This document shows, in pieces, positions 40,404 through 47,660 of a stretch of DNA of 64,000 nt (the stretch's first letter is position 1; each line of letters begins with the position of its first letter). Source of the DNA: Gemmatimonadetes bacterium 13_1_40CM_69_22. Lineage in GTDB: Bacteria; Gemmatimonadota; Gemmatimonadetes; Gemmatimonadales; GWC2-71-9. The stretch covers positions 31,281 to 95,280 of the forward strand of contig MNEL01000033.1 of assembly GCA_001917665.1 (NCBI GenBank), in the 5' to 3' direction. Position numbers and translations under genes: made by a program. The notes below the pieces were generated by a model. That model saw nothing but the letters and a program-made list of their open reading frames with translations. It was not told the DNA's origin and searched no databases.

Positions 40404-42065
40404 TCAGGGTGGGGAGGCGCTCTTCGCGGCGGCGCTGGCGTGCGCCACCCGGTTGCGCCCTTCGTGTTTCGCCCGGTACAGCGCCCGATCGGCGGCGGCG
40501 ATCATGGACTCGGGCGAGTCCCCGTGCGTCGGGAACTCGGCGATGCCGACGCTCAGTGTGATCGTGCCGCCGGCCAGCGCTTCCGCCGCCACCCGGGCGC
40601 GAATCCGCTCGGCTGTTTCCGCGGCTTGCTCTGCCGCCGTCTCCGGTAACAGGACGACGAACTCTTCGCCGCCGTAGCGCGCGACGCTGTCCACCTCACG
40701 CGTCGACTCGCGCAGCGCCCGCGCCACCTTGATGAGCACTTCGTCGCCAGCGAGGTGGCCGAAGGCGTCGTTGTATTCCTTGAAGTGATCGATGTCCGCC
40801 ATCAGAAGGGCGCAGCAGTGCTCCAGTCGCCGGGAGCGTCGGATCTCGTTGGCGAGCGTCTCCATCAGGTAGCGGCGGTTGTAGAGCCCCGTCAGGTCAT
40901 CGGTGAGGGACCGGTGCTCGAGCTCGCGGCGCCCGTCTCGCAGCCGCGCGACCATGTCGTTGAACACTTCGGTCAGCGAGCCGACCTCGCCGCCGCTCAC
41001 CACGGGGAGGTCGACGGCCAGATCGCCGGCCGCCACCTTGCCGGCGCCGGCCGTCAGCCGATCGAGCGGGCGCACGATCAGCACGCCCAGCAGGTACGCG
41101 AGCAAGCCGACGCCGAGCAGCAGGGCTGCGACGATCAGGACGGTCAGATTTCGTAACCGGATGACCTGGCGATAGGCCGCCTCCGCCGGGATCTCGGCCA
41201 CGACTGCCCACCCCAGTCGCGGCACGCGCTGCAGCGTCCCCACGACCTCCTCCCCGTCGAAGCCGCGGTACCGGAGCGCGGTGCCCGCTCGATCGAACAG
41301 CAGTCGGACGCTCTCCGCCGGAAGCTGGACGGTCATCGGCGCCGCTCCGCCCGTACCGGAGCTGGCGAGCAGCGTGCCGTCGGCCGTCACGACAACGATG
41401 CCTCCGAGCCCGTTGCTGGCGAAGCGGCGGATGATCTGTTGCACCGCGCGCAGGTTCAGCTTTGCCGTCAGCGCACCGATGAGGCGTCCGCTCGACGGGT
41501 AGATGGGAACGGCGACGATCATCTCCGGCTTGCGCGTGACGTCGTCGCGATAGGGCTCGCCGACGAAGGCGTTATCCGTCTTGATGGCGTGGAGCCAGTC
41601 CGGAGGCAGCGCCACGACCCCGGCGTCGCTCGCGCTTGTGGCCACTACTCGGGCGCTCGAATCGAGGACGATGAGCTCCTCGTAGTCGCTGAAGCGATCC
41701 CGGACCGAGTTGAGATAGTCGCGCAGGCGGCCGTACGCCCGACCTTCGCGCACGGGCTCCCTCCCGGTCCGGGGGATTTTCTCGAGGTTCTCGGAAACTT
41801 CGTAGGAGCTCGCGAACACCCGGAGATCGTAGAGACGCTCCTTGAGCCACAAGTCGAGCTCGCGGGACGCCTGCGAGCTCACGCTTTGCTGTTCGCCCGT
41901 GATCTTTTCGGTGAGCGATCGCTGGCTGTGCGCGTACGACACCCAGGCGGTCGAGAGCGAGGGAATGAGTGTGGCCAGCACGGCGAATGCGAGCAGCTTG
42001 TTCCGGATGCTCTCCAGCCCCAGGGCGCGGAGGCCATGCGAGACGGTCTGCTCCCAGGTGCGCAT
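40404..42065 (-). CDS. Diguanylate cyclase with extracytoplasmic Cache-like sensor and HAMP
   Basis: A 553-residue membrane protein that would make cyclic di-GMP. An N-terminal transmembrane helix (LLAFAVLATLIPSLSTAWVS) leads to a Cache-like periplasmic sensor (about 45-300), a second helix (LTVLIVAALLLGVGLLAYLL), a HAMP domain and a GGDEF domain. The active site is RYGGEEFVVLLPE and the fold starts at DDLTGLYNRRYLMETLANEI. No RxxD inhibitory site is obvious upstream of GGEEF. No EAL or effector gene is adjacent. Divergent from the amidase. Confidence 0.93.
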   Translation of the reverse strand: MRTWEQTVSHGLRALGLESIRNKLLAFAVLATLIPSLSTAWVSYAHSQRSLTEKITGEQQSVSSQASRELDLWLKERLYDLRVFASSYEVSENLEKIPRTGREPVREGRAYGRLRDYLNSVRDRFSDYEELIVLDSSARVVATSASDAGVVALPPDWLHAIKTDNAFVGEPYRDDVTRKPEMIVAVPIYPSSGRLIGALTAKLNLRAVQQIIRRFASNGLGGIVVVTADGTLLASSGTGGAAPMTVQLPAESVRLLFDRAGTALRYRGFDGEEVVGTLQRVPRLGWAVVAEIPAEAAYRQVIRLRNLTVLIVAALLLGVGLLAYLLGVLIVRPLDRLTAGAGKVAAGDLAVDLPVVSGGEVGSLTEVFNDMVARLRDGRRELEHRSLTDDLTGLYNRRYLMETLANEIRRSRRLEHCCALLMADIDHFKEYNDAFGHLAGDEVLIKVARALRESTREVDSVARYGGEEFVVLLPETAAEQAAETAERIRARVAAEALAGGTITLSVGIAEFPTHGDSPESMIAAADRALYRAKHEGRNRVAHASAAAKSASPP

Positions 42066-42200
42066 CCTATCTTCGGAACCCGCGCTCGTCGGCCAGCGTC
42101 ACGCCCTGCCTCATCGGAAGGGAACCGTAAACCATATCGCCCTGCCGCCCCTTCCGGCAAGGCAACCGAACCCGCCCGCCGCAACGGGCCCTCCGTCCCT

Positions 42201-42234
42201 TATAGATTCTCCATCCGACCCCTTCTCACCGAGG
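42201..42234 (+). promoter_or_regulatory. Candidate -10 (TATAGATT) and Shine-Dalgarno (GAGG) of the amidase gene
   Basis: TATAGATT at 42201-42208 would start transcription near 42214. GAGG at 42231-42234 is spaced six bases from ATG 42241, which supports that start over the much earlier open frame. Confidence 0.45.
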
Positions 42235-42240
42235 TTTGCC

Positions 42241-43893
42241 ATGCCGCTCGTTCCCGCAGACATCACCCGTCGCGAGTTCTTGGAGCTCGGCGCCGCAGCC
42301 GGCCTCGCCTGCGCCGCGAGCGCCGGGTGCCGTACCGGCGCGCCGGCCGCCATGACGCGCGGCCTGACGGGGCCGGCGATCCCGCCGTTCGCGCTCCAGG
42401 AGGCGACGATCGCGGATCTCCAGGCGGGAATGCAGAGCGGGAAGTACACGGCCCGTGGGCTGTGCGAATACTATCTGACCCGTGTCGACGAGCTGGACGG
42501 GCGCGGGCCCGCGCTGCACTCGGTTATCGAGACGAACCCCGAGGCGCTCACCACGGCCGAGCAGCTCGACACGGAGCGGAAGACGAAGGGTCCGCGCGGG
42601 CCGCTGCACGGGATCCCGGTGCTCGTGAAGGACAACATCGCCACGGCCGACCGCATGGCGACGACGGCCGGATCGCTCGCGCTCGTCGGTGCCAAGCCGC
42701 CGGCGGACGCGGCCGTGGCCGCGCGGCTCCGCGCCGCTGGGGCCGTCATCCTCGGGAAGGCCAACCTCTCCGAATGGGCCAACTTCCGGTCCAACAACTC
42801 TTCCAGCGGTTGGAGCGCGCGGGGCGGCCAATGCAAAAACCCCTACGCGCTCGACCGCAGCCCCTGCGGCTCGAGCTCGGGCACCGCCGCCGCCATCGCC
42901 GCGAACTTCGCGGCGGTGGGCGTCGGCACCGAGACCGACGGCTCGATCGTTTGCCCGGCGGCCGCGTGCTCGCTCGTCGGGATCAAGCCGACGCTCGGAC
43001 TCGTCTCCCGCACCGGCATCGTCCCGATCGCCCACAGCCAGGACACCGCGGGGCCGATGGCCCGAACGGTGCGAGATGCCGCAGTCCTGCTGGGGGCGCT
43101 CGCGGGCGCGGATGCCAGGGACGCCGCGACCAGCGCCGCGCCGACCGCCGTCCCCGACTACACCCGATCCCTCGACCCCAAGGGGCTCGACGGGGCGCGC
43201 ATCGGGGTCGCGCGCACGAAGCTGTTCGGCTACCACGCGGCGACGGATGCGGTCATCAACCAAGCGATCGACGTGCTGCGGCGCGCCGGTGCCGTGATCG
43301 TGGACCCGGCCGACATTCCCCACCTCGGTGAGTACGACGACGCCGAGCTCACGGTGCTGTTGTACGAGTTCAAGGCGGACCTGAATCGCTATCTCGCCGA
43401 ATTCGCGCCCGGCGCGCCGGTCAAGACGTTGCAGGACGTCATCGTGTTCAACGAGCGAAATAGGGAGCGGGAGATGCCCTACTTTGGGCAAGATCTGTTC
43501 GTCAAGGCGCAAGACAAGGGACCGCCCAGCGATCAGGCCTACCGCGACGCTCTCGACAAATGCCGCAAGCTGGGCCGTGAGGAGGGGCTCCGGGCGACCT
43601 TGGACCAGCAGAAGCTCGATGCCATCGTCGCGCCCACGGGGAACCCGGCGTGGCCGATCGACCTGGTCAACGGGGACCACTTCCTGGGGGGCAGCTCCAC
43701 GCCGGCGGCGGTCGCGGGCTTCCCCCACGTGACGGTGCCCGCAGGCTACGTATTCGGCCTACCGGTGGGGCTGTCGTTCATCGGGGCGCCGTGGAGCGAG
43801 GCGACACTCGTCAGGCTGGCGTACGCGTACGAGCAGGCGACCACGCTTCGTCAGCCGCCGAAGTTTCCGCCTACGGTGAGGGTATCGAGCTGA
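42241..43893 (+). CDS. Amidase signature family enzyme, exported
   Basis: A 550-residue amidase. The N-terminus has a Tat-like motif TRREFLELG and a hydrophobic stretch ending in a Cys (AGLACAASAGC), so it may be a Tat-exported lipoprotein. The catalytic Ser-cisSer-Lys set is visible: Lys in GIPVLVKDNI, cis-Ser in SPCGSSSGTAAA and nucleophile Ser in ETDGSIVCPAA. The rest follows the GatA-like fold (AGPMARTVRDAAVLLGAL). The physiological amide is unknown; tRNA amidotransferase activity is unlikely for an exported enzyme with no GatB/C neighbours. Confidence 0.9.
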   Translation: MPLVPADITRREFLELGAAAGLACAASAGCRTGAPAAMTRGLTGPAIPPFALQEATIADLQAGMQSGKYTARGLCEYYLTRVDELDGRGPALHSVIETNPEALTTAEQLDTERKTKGPRGPLHGIPVLVKDNIATADRMATTAGSLALVGAKPPADAAVAARLRAAGAVILGKANLSEWANFRSNNSSSGWSARGGQCKNPYALDRSPCGSSSGTAAAIAANFAAVGVGTETDGSIVCPAAACSLVGIKPTLGLVSRTGIVPIAHSQDTAGPMARTVRDAAVLLGALAGADARDAATSAAPTAVPDYTRSLDPKGLDGARIGVARTKLFGYHAATDAVINQAIDVLRRAGAVIVDPADIPHLGEYDDAELTVLLYEFKADLNRYLAEFAPGAPVKTLQDVIVFNERNREREMPYFGQDLFVKAQDKGPPSDQAYRDALDKCRKLGREEGLRATLDQQKLDAIVAPTGNPAWPIDLVNGDHFLGGSSTPAAVAGFPHVTVPAGYVFGLPVGLSFIGAPWSEATLVRLAYAYEQATTLRQPPKFPPTVRVSS

Positions 43894-43915
43894 GGCTTGA
43901 GCCGGGCCCCGTCGC

Positions 43916-44467
43916 TTACCAGACGTGTGACAGTTGCAGCTTCAACGCGACAGCCCGGAGCAGCGGCCACTCCCCGACCGGTCGGATGTCGTCGTCCGAG
44001 TCGAGCGCGAGGCCGATATCGTACGGCGTGCCGTATAGGCTCGCCTGGGCGAATCGCCACAGCTGCCGCTGGTGCGCGATCCAGATCGCGCTCGCCCCAA
44101 TCGCTGGGATCCGGTTGCCGTGCGGCGCAAAAAACGTCACATACAGCCGCTTGGGCTGACCGCCCCCCACCAGTACGGAGTCGACCGCGATCTTCGCTTC
44201 GTAGGCCTCGGGGGTCCCCTCGTCATGGAACAGCGCCCGCATGAGCCAGCCCCCACGCTGCTCATAGAGGATAGCCCGCTCCACGTCCACGATCCTGCCG
44301 GCGACCACGTAGTGGGCGTCGATCAACCGCTCCCCGAGGATGCGATCGCCGGGCTTGGGGAGCGCCGTGAGCCGCTCGCGTTGCCATTGCGACGATCCGC
44401 CCGCGCATGCGGCGAGCAGCCCTGCGAGCGCCACGAGGACGCCGACGTTGCTACGGACTCTGATCAT
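43916..44467 (-). CDS. Lipoprotein of unknown function
   Basis: A 183-residue lipoprotein (signal NVGVLVALAGLLAAC). The mature part has ERLIDAHYVVAGRIVDVERA, then a strand-rich region with KIAVDSVLVGGGQPKRLYVT and ASAIWIAHQRQLWRF, a pattern reminiscent of small OB-like or NTR-like folds but not assignable. ATG 44467 begins the signal; an in-frame start at 44521 lies in the divergent promoter region. It converges with the amidase gene. Confidence 0.65.
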   Translation of the reverse strand: MIRVRSNVGVLVALAGLLAACAGGSSQWQRERLTALPKPGDRILGERLIDAHYVVAGRIVDVERAILYEQRGGWLMRALFHDEGTPEAYEAKIAVDSVLVGGGQPKRLYVTFFAPHGNRIPAIGASAIWIAHQRQLWRFAQASLYGTPYDIGLALDSDDDIRPVGEWPLLRAVALKLQLSHVW

Positions 44468-44628
44468 GGTGCACACTCCCTCTCGCATAACCCTTGCCAT
44501 CGGGGAACGTGGCTGGTGCACAGCAGGCTAACTGCAGGGTGTGGCAGGATTGCAACAGGAGGGTCTCAGTGTCGCCCCGCTCCAGCTTTCTGCGGCATTT
44601 ATGGCAACCTCCTAGGCTCGACGAATCG

Positions 44629-44657
44629 GTGTGCTAAATCACACTACGTGCTAATGT
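44629..44657 (+). promoter_or_regulatory. Candidate promoter and operator of the cupin gene
   Basis: An inverted repeat GTGTG-N6-CACAC (44629-44644) covers the position expected for the -35 of a promoter whose -10 would be TAATGT (44652-44657). A G-rich Shine-Dalgarno (ggggggat) follows before ATG 44689. A regulator bound at the repeat would directly affect this promoter. Confidence 0.35.
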
Positions 44658-44688
44658 TGTGCTCTGCGCCAACACCTTGGGGGGATCC

Positions 44689-45045
44689 ATGTGGTACCGC
44701 TGGGTCGATATGCCGAAGGAGGAGGTCTCCGAGCGTCTGTCGCGCCGCCTAATCACGGGAGACCGCGTGATGCTGGCGCACGTCTACCTGAAGAAGGGGT
44801 GCGTCGTGCCCAAGCACGCGCACGAGAACGAGCAGTTCACCTACATCCTCGAGGGGGCGCTGCGGTTCCTCGTGGGCGAGGACGGGAGCGAAGAGGTCGT
44901 CGTGCGGGCGGGCGAAGTGTTGCACCTCCCCTCCAACGTGCCGCACGCCGCCCACGCGCTCGAGGACACGCTGGACGTGGACGTGTTCTCGCCGCCGCGC
45001 GAGGACTGGCTCAAGGGGACCGACGCCTATCTGCGGAGGACGTGA
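44689..45045 (+). CDS. Cupin-domain protein
   Basis: A 118-residue single-domain cupin. The metal-site motifs are visible as CVVPKHAHENEQFTYILEG and HLPSNVPHAAHALED, giving three His and one Glu in the usual order. It could be a small dioxygenase, isomerase or sensor; the sequence does not decide. ATG 44689 has a good Shine-Dalgarno. It converges with the Rieske oxygenase gene, separated by a perfect palindrome. Confidence 0.88.
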   Translation: MWYRWVDMPKEEVSERLSRRLITGDRVMLAHVYLKKGCVVPKHAHENEQFTYILEGALRFLVGEDGSEEVVVRAGEVLHLPSNVPHAAHALEDTLDVDVFSPPREDWLKGTDAYLRRT

Positions 45046-45063
45046 GCAGGCAGCGGGGCGCGA

Positions 45064-45091
45064 GTAGGGGCGCAGCATGCTGCGCCCCTAC
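45064..45091. repeat. Perfect 28-bp palindrome, copy 1
   Basis: GTAGGGGCGCAGCA followed by its exact reverse complement, in the gap between two convergent genes. An identical 28-bp copy lies at 54861-54888. No T-run follows on either strand here, so it may end transcripts poorly or act as a mobile palindrome. Confidence 0.9.
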
Positions 45092-45120
45092 GAAACATCA
45101 CTGGGCGTGCCCGAGACTTG

Positions 45121-46245
45121 TCACGTTGCGTGTCCCATGGCCCGGAGGAACTCCCGGTCCCACGCGGCGGAAATCCCCTCGCGCGGCGAGTAGGGCCCCG
45201 GCACGTAAGCCCGCGAGGTGATGCCGGCGTGGCTCTGCTCGCAAATGTGCCAGTCCTGGCGGTTCGTCTCGTCCCAGAACCGCACCGCGTCGTCAGGGTC
45301 GAACCCCGCTTGCCCGAAGGAGTCGGGATGGAACAGCCATTCGCAGGTGATCCGCGTCTGGCCCGGGCCCTCCGGCCAGAGCGTGTGGAACATCACGTAA
45401 TCGGGGTGCAGCGACAGGAGCAGGTTCGGGAAGAGCGAATAGAAGTAGACACGGTGCTGGTCCTCCACCGGCAGCACGCCGACCGGCGCCCCACAAGCGC
45501 GCCCGCTCAGCGTCAGGCTCCCTCCTTCCTTCGTAATGACCATGTAGCCGCCCAGGAACGGCCCGTCGAACAGGTCGTTTGCGCCGCTCGTGTACGGCGT
45601 GAGCTTGGCGAGTCCGGGGTGAATGACGGGGCAGTGCAGGCACTCGGAATAGTTTTGGAAGACGAGCTTCCAGTTTGCCGCGACGTCGTAATCGATCCGG
45701 CGCGCAGACTTGAGGGTCGGCAGGTTGAAGCGGCTGAACCGCCCGGCGAGCGGCGCGAACGCCTGTGCGAAAGCCTGCGGCTCCCGCGCCAGGTTGACGA
45801 AGGCGAAGCCCTCCCACGTCTCGAGCGGCACCGCCTGGAGCGGGTAGTCGCCCTTGTCGAAGCCGGGGACCTCGTTCATGTGTGGCGCGCCGATCAGTTG
45901 CCCGTCGATGGTGTAGGTCCACGCGTGATAGGGGCACTGGATCGTCTCGGAGAAGCGCCCCAGCGGCTCTTCGCATAGCCGCGTGCCGCGGTGGCGGCAC
46001 ACGTTGTAAAACGCCCGGAGCGCGCCGTCGCGACCACGGACCACGATCACACTCTCCCCCGCGATCCTGCGGAGCACGTAGTCGCCGGCCTCGGGGATCT
46101 CGGCGGCCCGGCCGGCACAGATCCAGCGCTCAGTGAAGATGCGTTCCTGCTCTTCCGCATAGATCTCGGCCGACGTGTAATAGCGGCCGGGGAGCGTGCG
46201 CTGCCCCTGCTGGTAGACTTGGGTGGCTTTGACGAACGTGGGCAT
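45121..46245 (-). CDS. Rieske non-heme iron oxygenase, alpha subunit
   Basis: A 374-residue oxygenase of the ring-hydroxylating type. The Rieske cluster ligands are Cys83, His85 (VCRHRGTRLC), Cys104 and His107 (IQCPYHAW). The mononuclear iron site is suggested by NYSECLHCPVIHPG, with the Asp expected later in the domain. This ECxHCPxxHP form is typical of the choline/glycine-betaine/carnitine oxygenase branch, so a quaternary amine is a better guess than an aromatic. No reductase or ferredoxin gene is adjacent. It follows the repeat pair at 46288 on the minus strand. Confidence 0.9.
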   Translation of the reverse strand: MPTFVKATQVYQQGQRTLPGRYYTSAEIYAEEQERIFTERWICAGRAAEIPEAGDYVLRRIAGESVIVVRGRDGALRAFYNVCRHRGTRLCEEPLGRFSETIQCPYHAWTYTIDGQLIGAPHMNEVPGFDKGDYPLQAVPLETWEGFAFVNLAREPQAFAQAFAPLAGRFSRFNLPTLKSARRIDYDVAANWKLVFQNYSECLHCPVIHPGLAKLTPYTSGANDLFDGPFLGGYMVITKEGGSLTLSGRACGAPVGVLPVEDQHRVYFYSLFPNLLLSLHPDYVMFHTLWPEGPGQTRITCEWLFHPDSFGQAGFDPDDAVRFWDETNRQDWHICEQSHAGITSRAYVPGPYSPREGISAAWDREFLRAMGHAT

Positions 46246-46287
46246 CTCTTTGCGCCTCGAGCTGATCGGTACAGTGTAGCGCTCGGG

Positions 46288-46398
46288 TTATGAGGGACTC
46301 AAGTCCCGACTCGGCCGGTTGGCGTCCTGAAGGACGCGGGGTGGCCAGCGTCCTTTAGGACGCCTCACGGGGCCGAGCAGGGACTTCAGTCCCTCATA
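46288..46398. mobile_element. REP pair, distant copy of the 36-kb family
   Basis: 111 bp with ends ttatgaggga and cagtccctcata and the four diagnostic hairpins, ten kilobases from the transposase. It has no coding content. This shows that the family is dispersed. Confidence 0.85.
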
Positions 46399-46473
46399 CA
46401 CTCGATGGGGGATCGCTCTTTATACACTCGATGGGGATCGCTCTTTCATACACTCGATGGAGGATAGCCCTTT
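46396..46473. repeat. Triple 26-bp direct repeat
   Basis: atacactcgatggggatcgc plus ctcttt repeats three times with exact 26-bp period, directly abutting the REP pair. The third copy contains the stop codon and last codons of the MFS gene. Confidence 0.88.
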
Positions 46474-47660
46474 CCGAACGCCACCCCCCGGCGCTCGCGG
46501 CCGAGCATCGCGACGATCGCCCCGAGCGCGAACACGGTCGCGGCGGAGAAGGCCATCGACCGCGCGTAGCTCGAGCCGACGGCGAAGAGTGCTTGCACGT
46601 GCGGAAGCTTGCTGGCGATCGCCACCCCGCATTGGTACGCGAAGCCGGGCAGGAAGCCGCGCACCGAGTCGGGAGAGAGCTCGGTGATGTGGGCCGGGAT
46701 GACGCCCCACGCTCCCTGCACGAAGAACTGCATCACGAACGCACCCACCACCAGCAGCGGCAGGGATGGCGCGAACGCCCAGATCGGGATCACCAGGATG
46801 GCGCCGACCAGCGCGAGCGCGATCGTGCGCCGGCGGCCCAGGCGGTCGGAGTACAGCCCGCACAACACGCCGCCGGTGAGTGCGCCCACCTGGGAGAACG
46901 CCGTCAGGGCCGAGCGCGTGGTCGGGCCGAAGCCCCAGTCGCGCTGCAAGAAGGTGGGGTACATGTCTTGGGTGCCGTGGGACACCATGTTCATCATCGC
47001 CATGAGGACGGTGAGGTAGAGGAACAGCTTCCAGTTCGCGGCGATAGTCCGTCCCAGCCCGCTCCAGGTCTCGTGCCGCGTTTCTCGCCATACCTCGGAT
47101 TCCTGCACCCGCGCGCGCACGAACAGCGCGAGCAGCGCCGGCAGGCCGCCGATGAAGAACAGCGGCCGCCACCCCCAGTGCGGGAACACGAAGAAGTAGC
47201 ACAGCGCGGCGAGCAGATACCCCGCGGCGTAGCCCTGTTGCAGCAACCCCGAGACGACGCCGCGCAGGCGGGGAGGCACCTTCTCCATCACCAGCGACGC
47301 CCCGACGCCCCACTCGGCGCCCATCCCGATCCCGAACAGCGCGCGCAGCACGAGGAACGTCCCGTACGTCGGTGCGAGTCCGGAGAGCACCTCGACGACC
47401 GAGTAGAACACGAGGTCGGCCATCAACGGGATCTTGCGGCCGTAGCGGTCCGCGATCAGCCCGAAGATGAACGCGCCCACGGGACGGAAGGCGAGGGTGA
47501 GGGTGAGCGTGAGGGCGATGTCGGCGTCGGAGCGCCCGAAGTCCTTCGCGATCGCCGTGAGCGTCATCACGACGAGGAAAAAATCGAAGGCGTCGAGCGT
47601 CCAGCCGAGGAACCCGGCGACGACGGCCGCGCGCTGGTCGCCGCGCGCCGGCCCGGTCAC
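46446..47660 (-). CDS. Major facilitator superfamily transporter
   Basis: A 404-residue, 12-helix transporter. Typical signatures are GFLGWTLDAFDFFLVVMTLT, the loop 2-3 motif FGLIADRYGRKIPL and GIGMGAEWGVGASLVMEKVP, which resemble the sialate/lactate:H+ (SHS) group. GTG 47660 overlaps the stop of the six-hairpin glycosidase by four bases (GTGA), so the two are coupled. The last residues (FGKGYPPSSV) come from a 26-bp direct repeat, so the C-terminus may have been altered by repeat expansion. A sugar or sugar acid is a plausible substrate from context. Confidence 0.9.
   Translation of the reverse strand: MTGPARGDQRAAVVAGFLGWTLDAFDFFLVVMTLTAIAKDFGRSDADIALTLTLTLAFRPVGAFIFGLIADRYGRKIPLMADLVFYSVVEVLSGLAPTYGTFLVLRALFGIGMGAEWGVGASLVMEKVPPRLRGVVSGLLQQGYAAGYLLAALCYFFVFPHWGWRPLFFIGGLPALLALFVRARVQESEVWRETRHETWSGLGRTIAANWKLFLYLTVLMAMMNMVSHGTQDMYPTFLQRDWGFGPTTRSALTAFSQVGALTGGVLCGLYSDRLGRRRTIALALVGAILVIPIWAFAPSLPLLVVGAFVMQFFVQGAWGVIPAHITELSPDSVRGFLPGFAYQCGVAIASKLPHVQALFAVGSSYARSMAFSAATVFALGAIVAMLGRERRGVAFGKGYPPSSV

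Noticed and set aside
41842..42240. Upstream extension of the amidase frame
   Set aside because: It overlaps the divergent diguanylate cyclase gene antisense; the promoter and GAGG before ATG 42241 support the shorter start.
46288..46398. Ordinary intrinsic terminator between the MFS and Rieske genes
   Set aside because: The hairpins are part of the dispersed REP pair and no T-run follows, so mobile-repeat origin explains them better.
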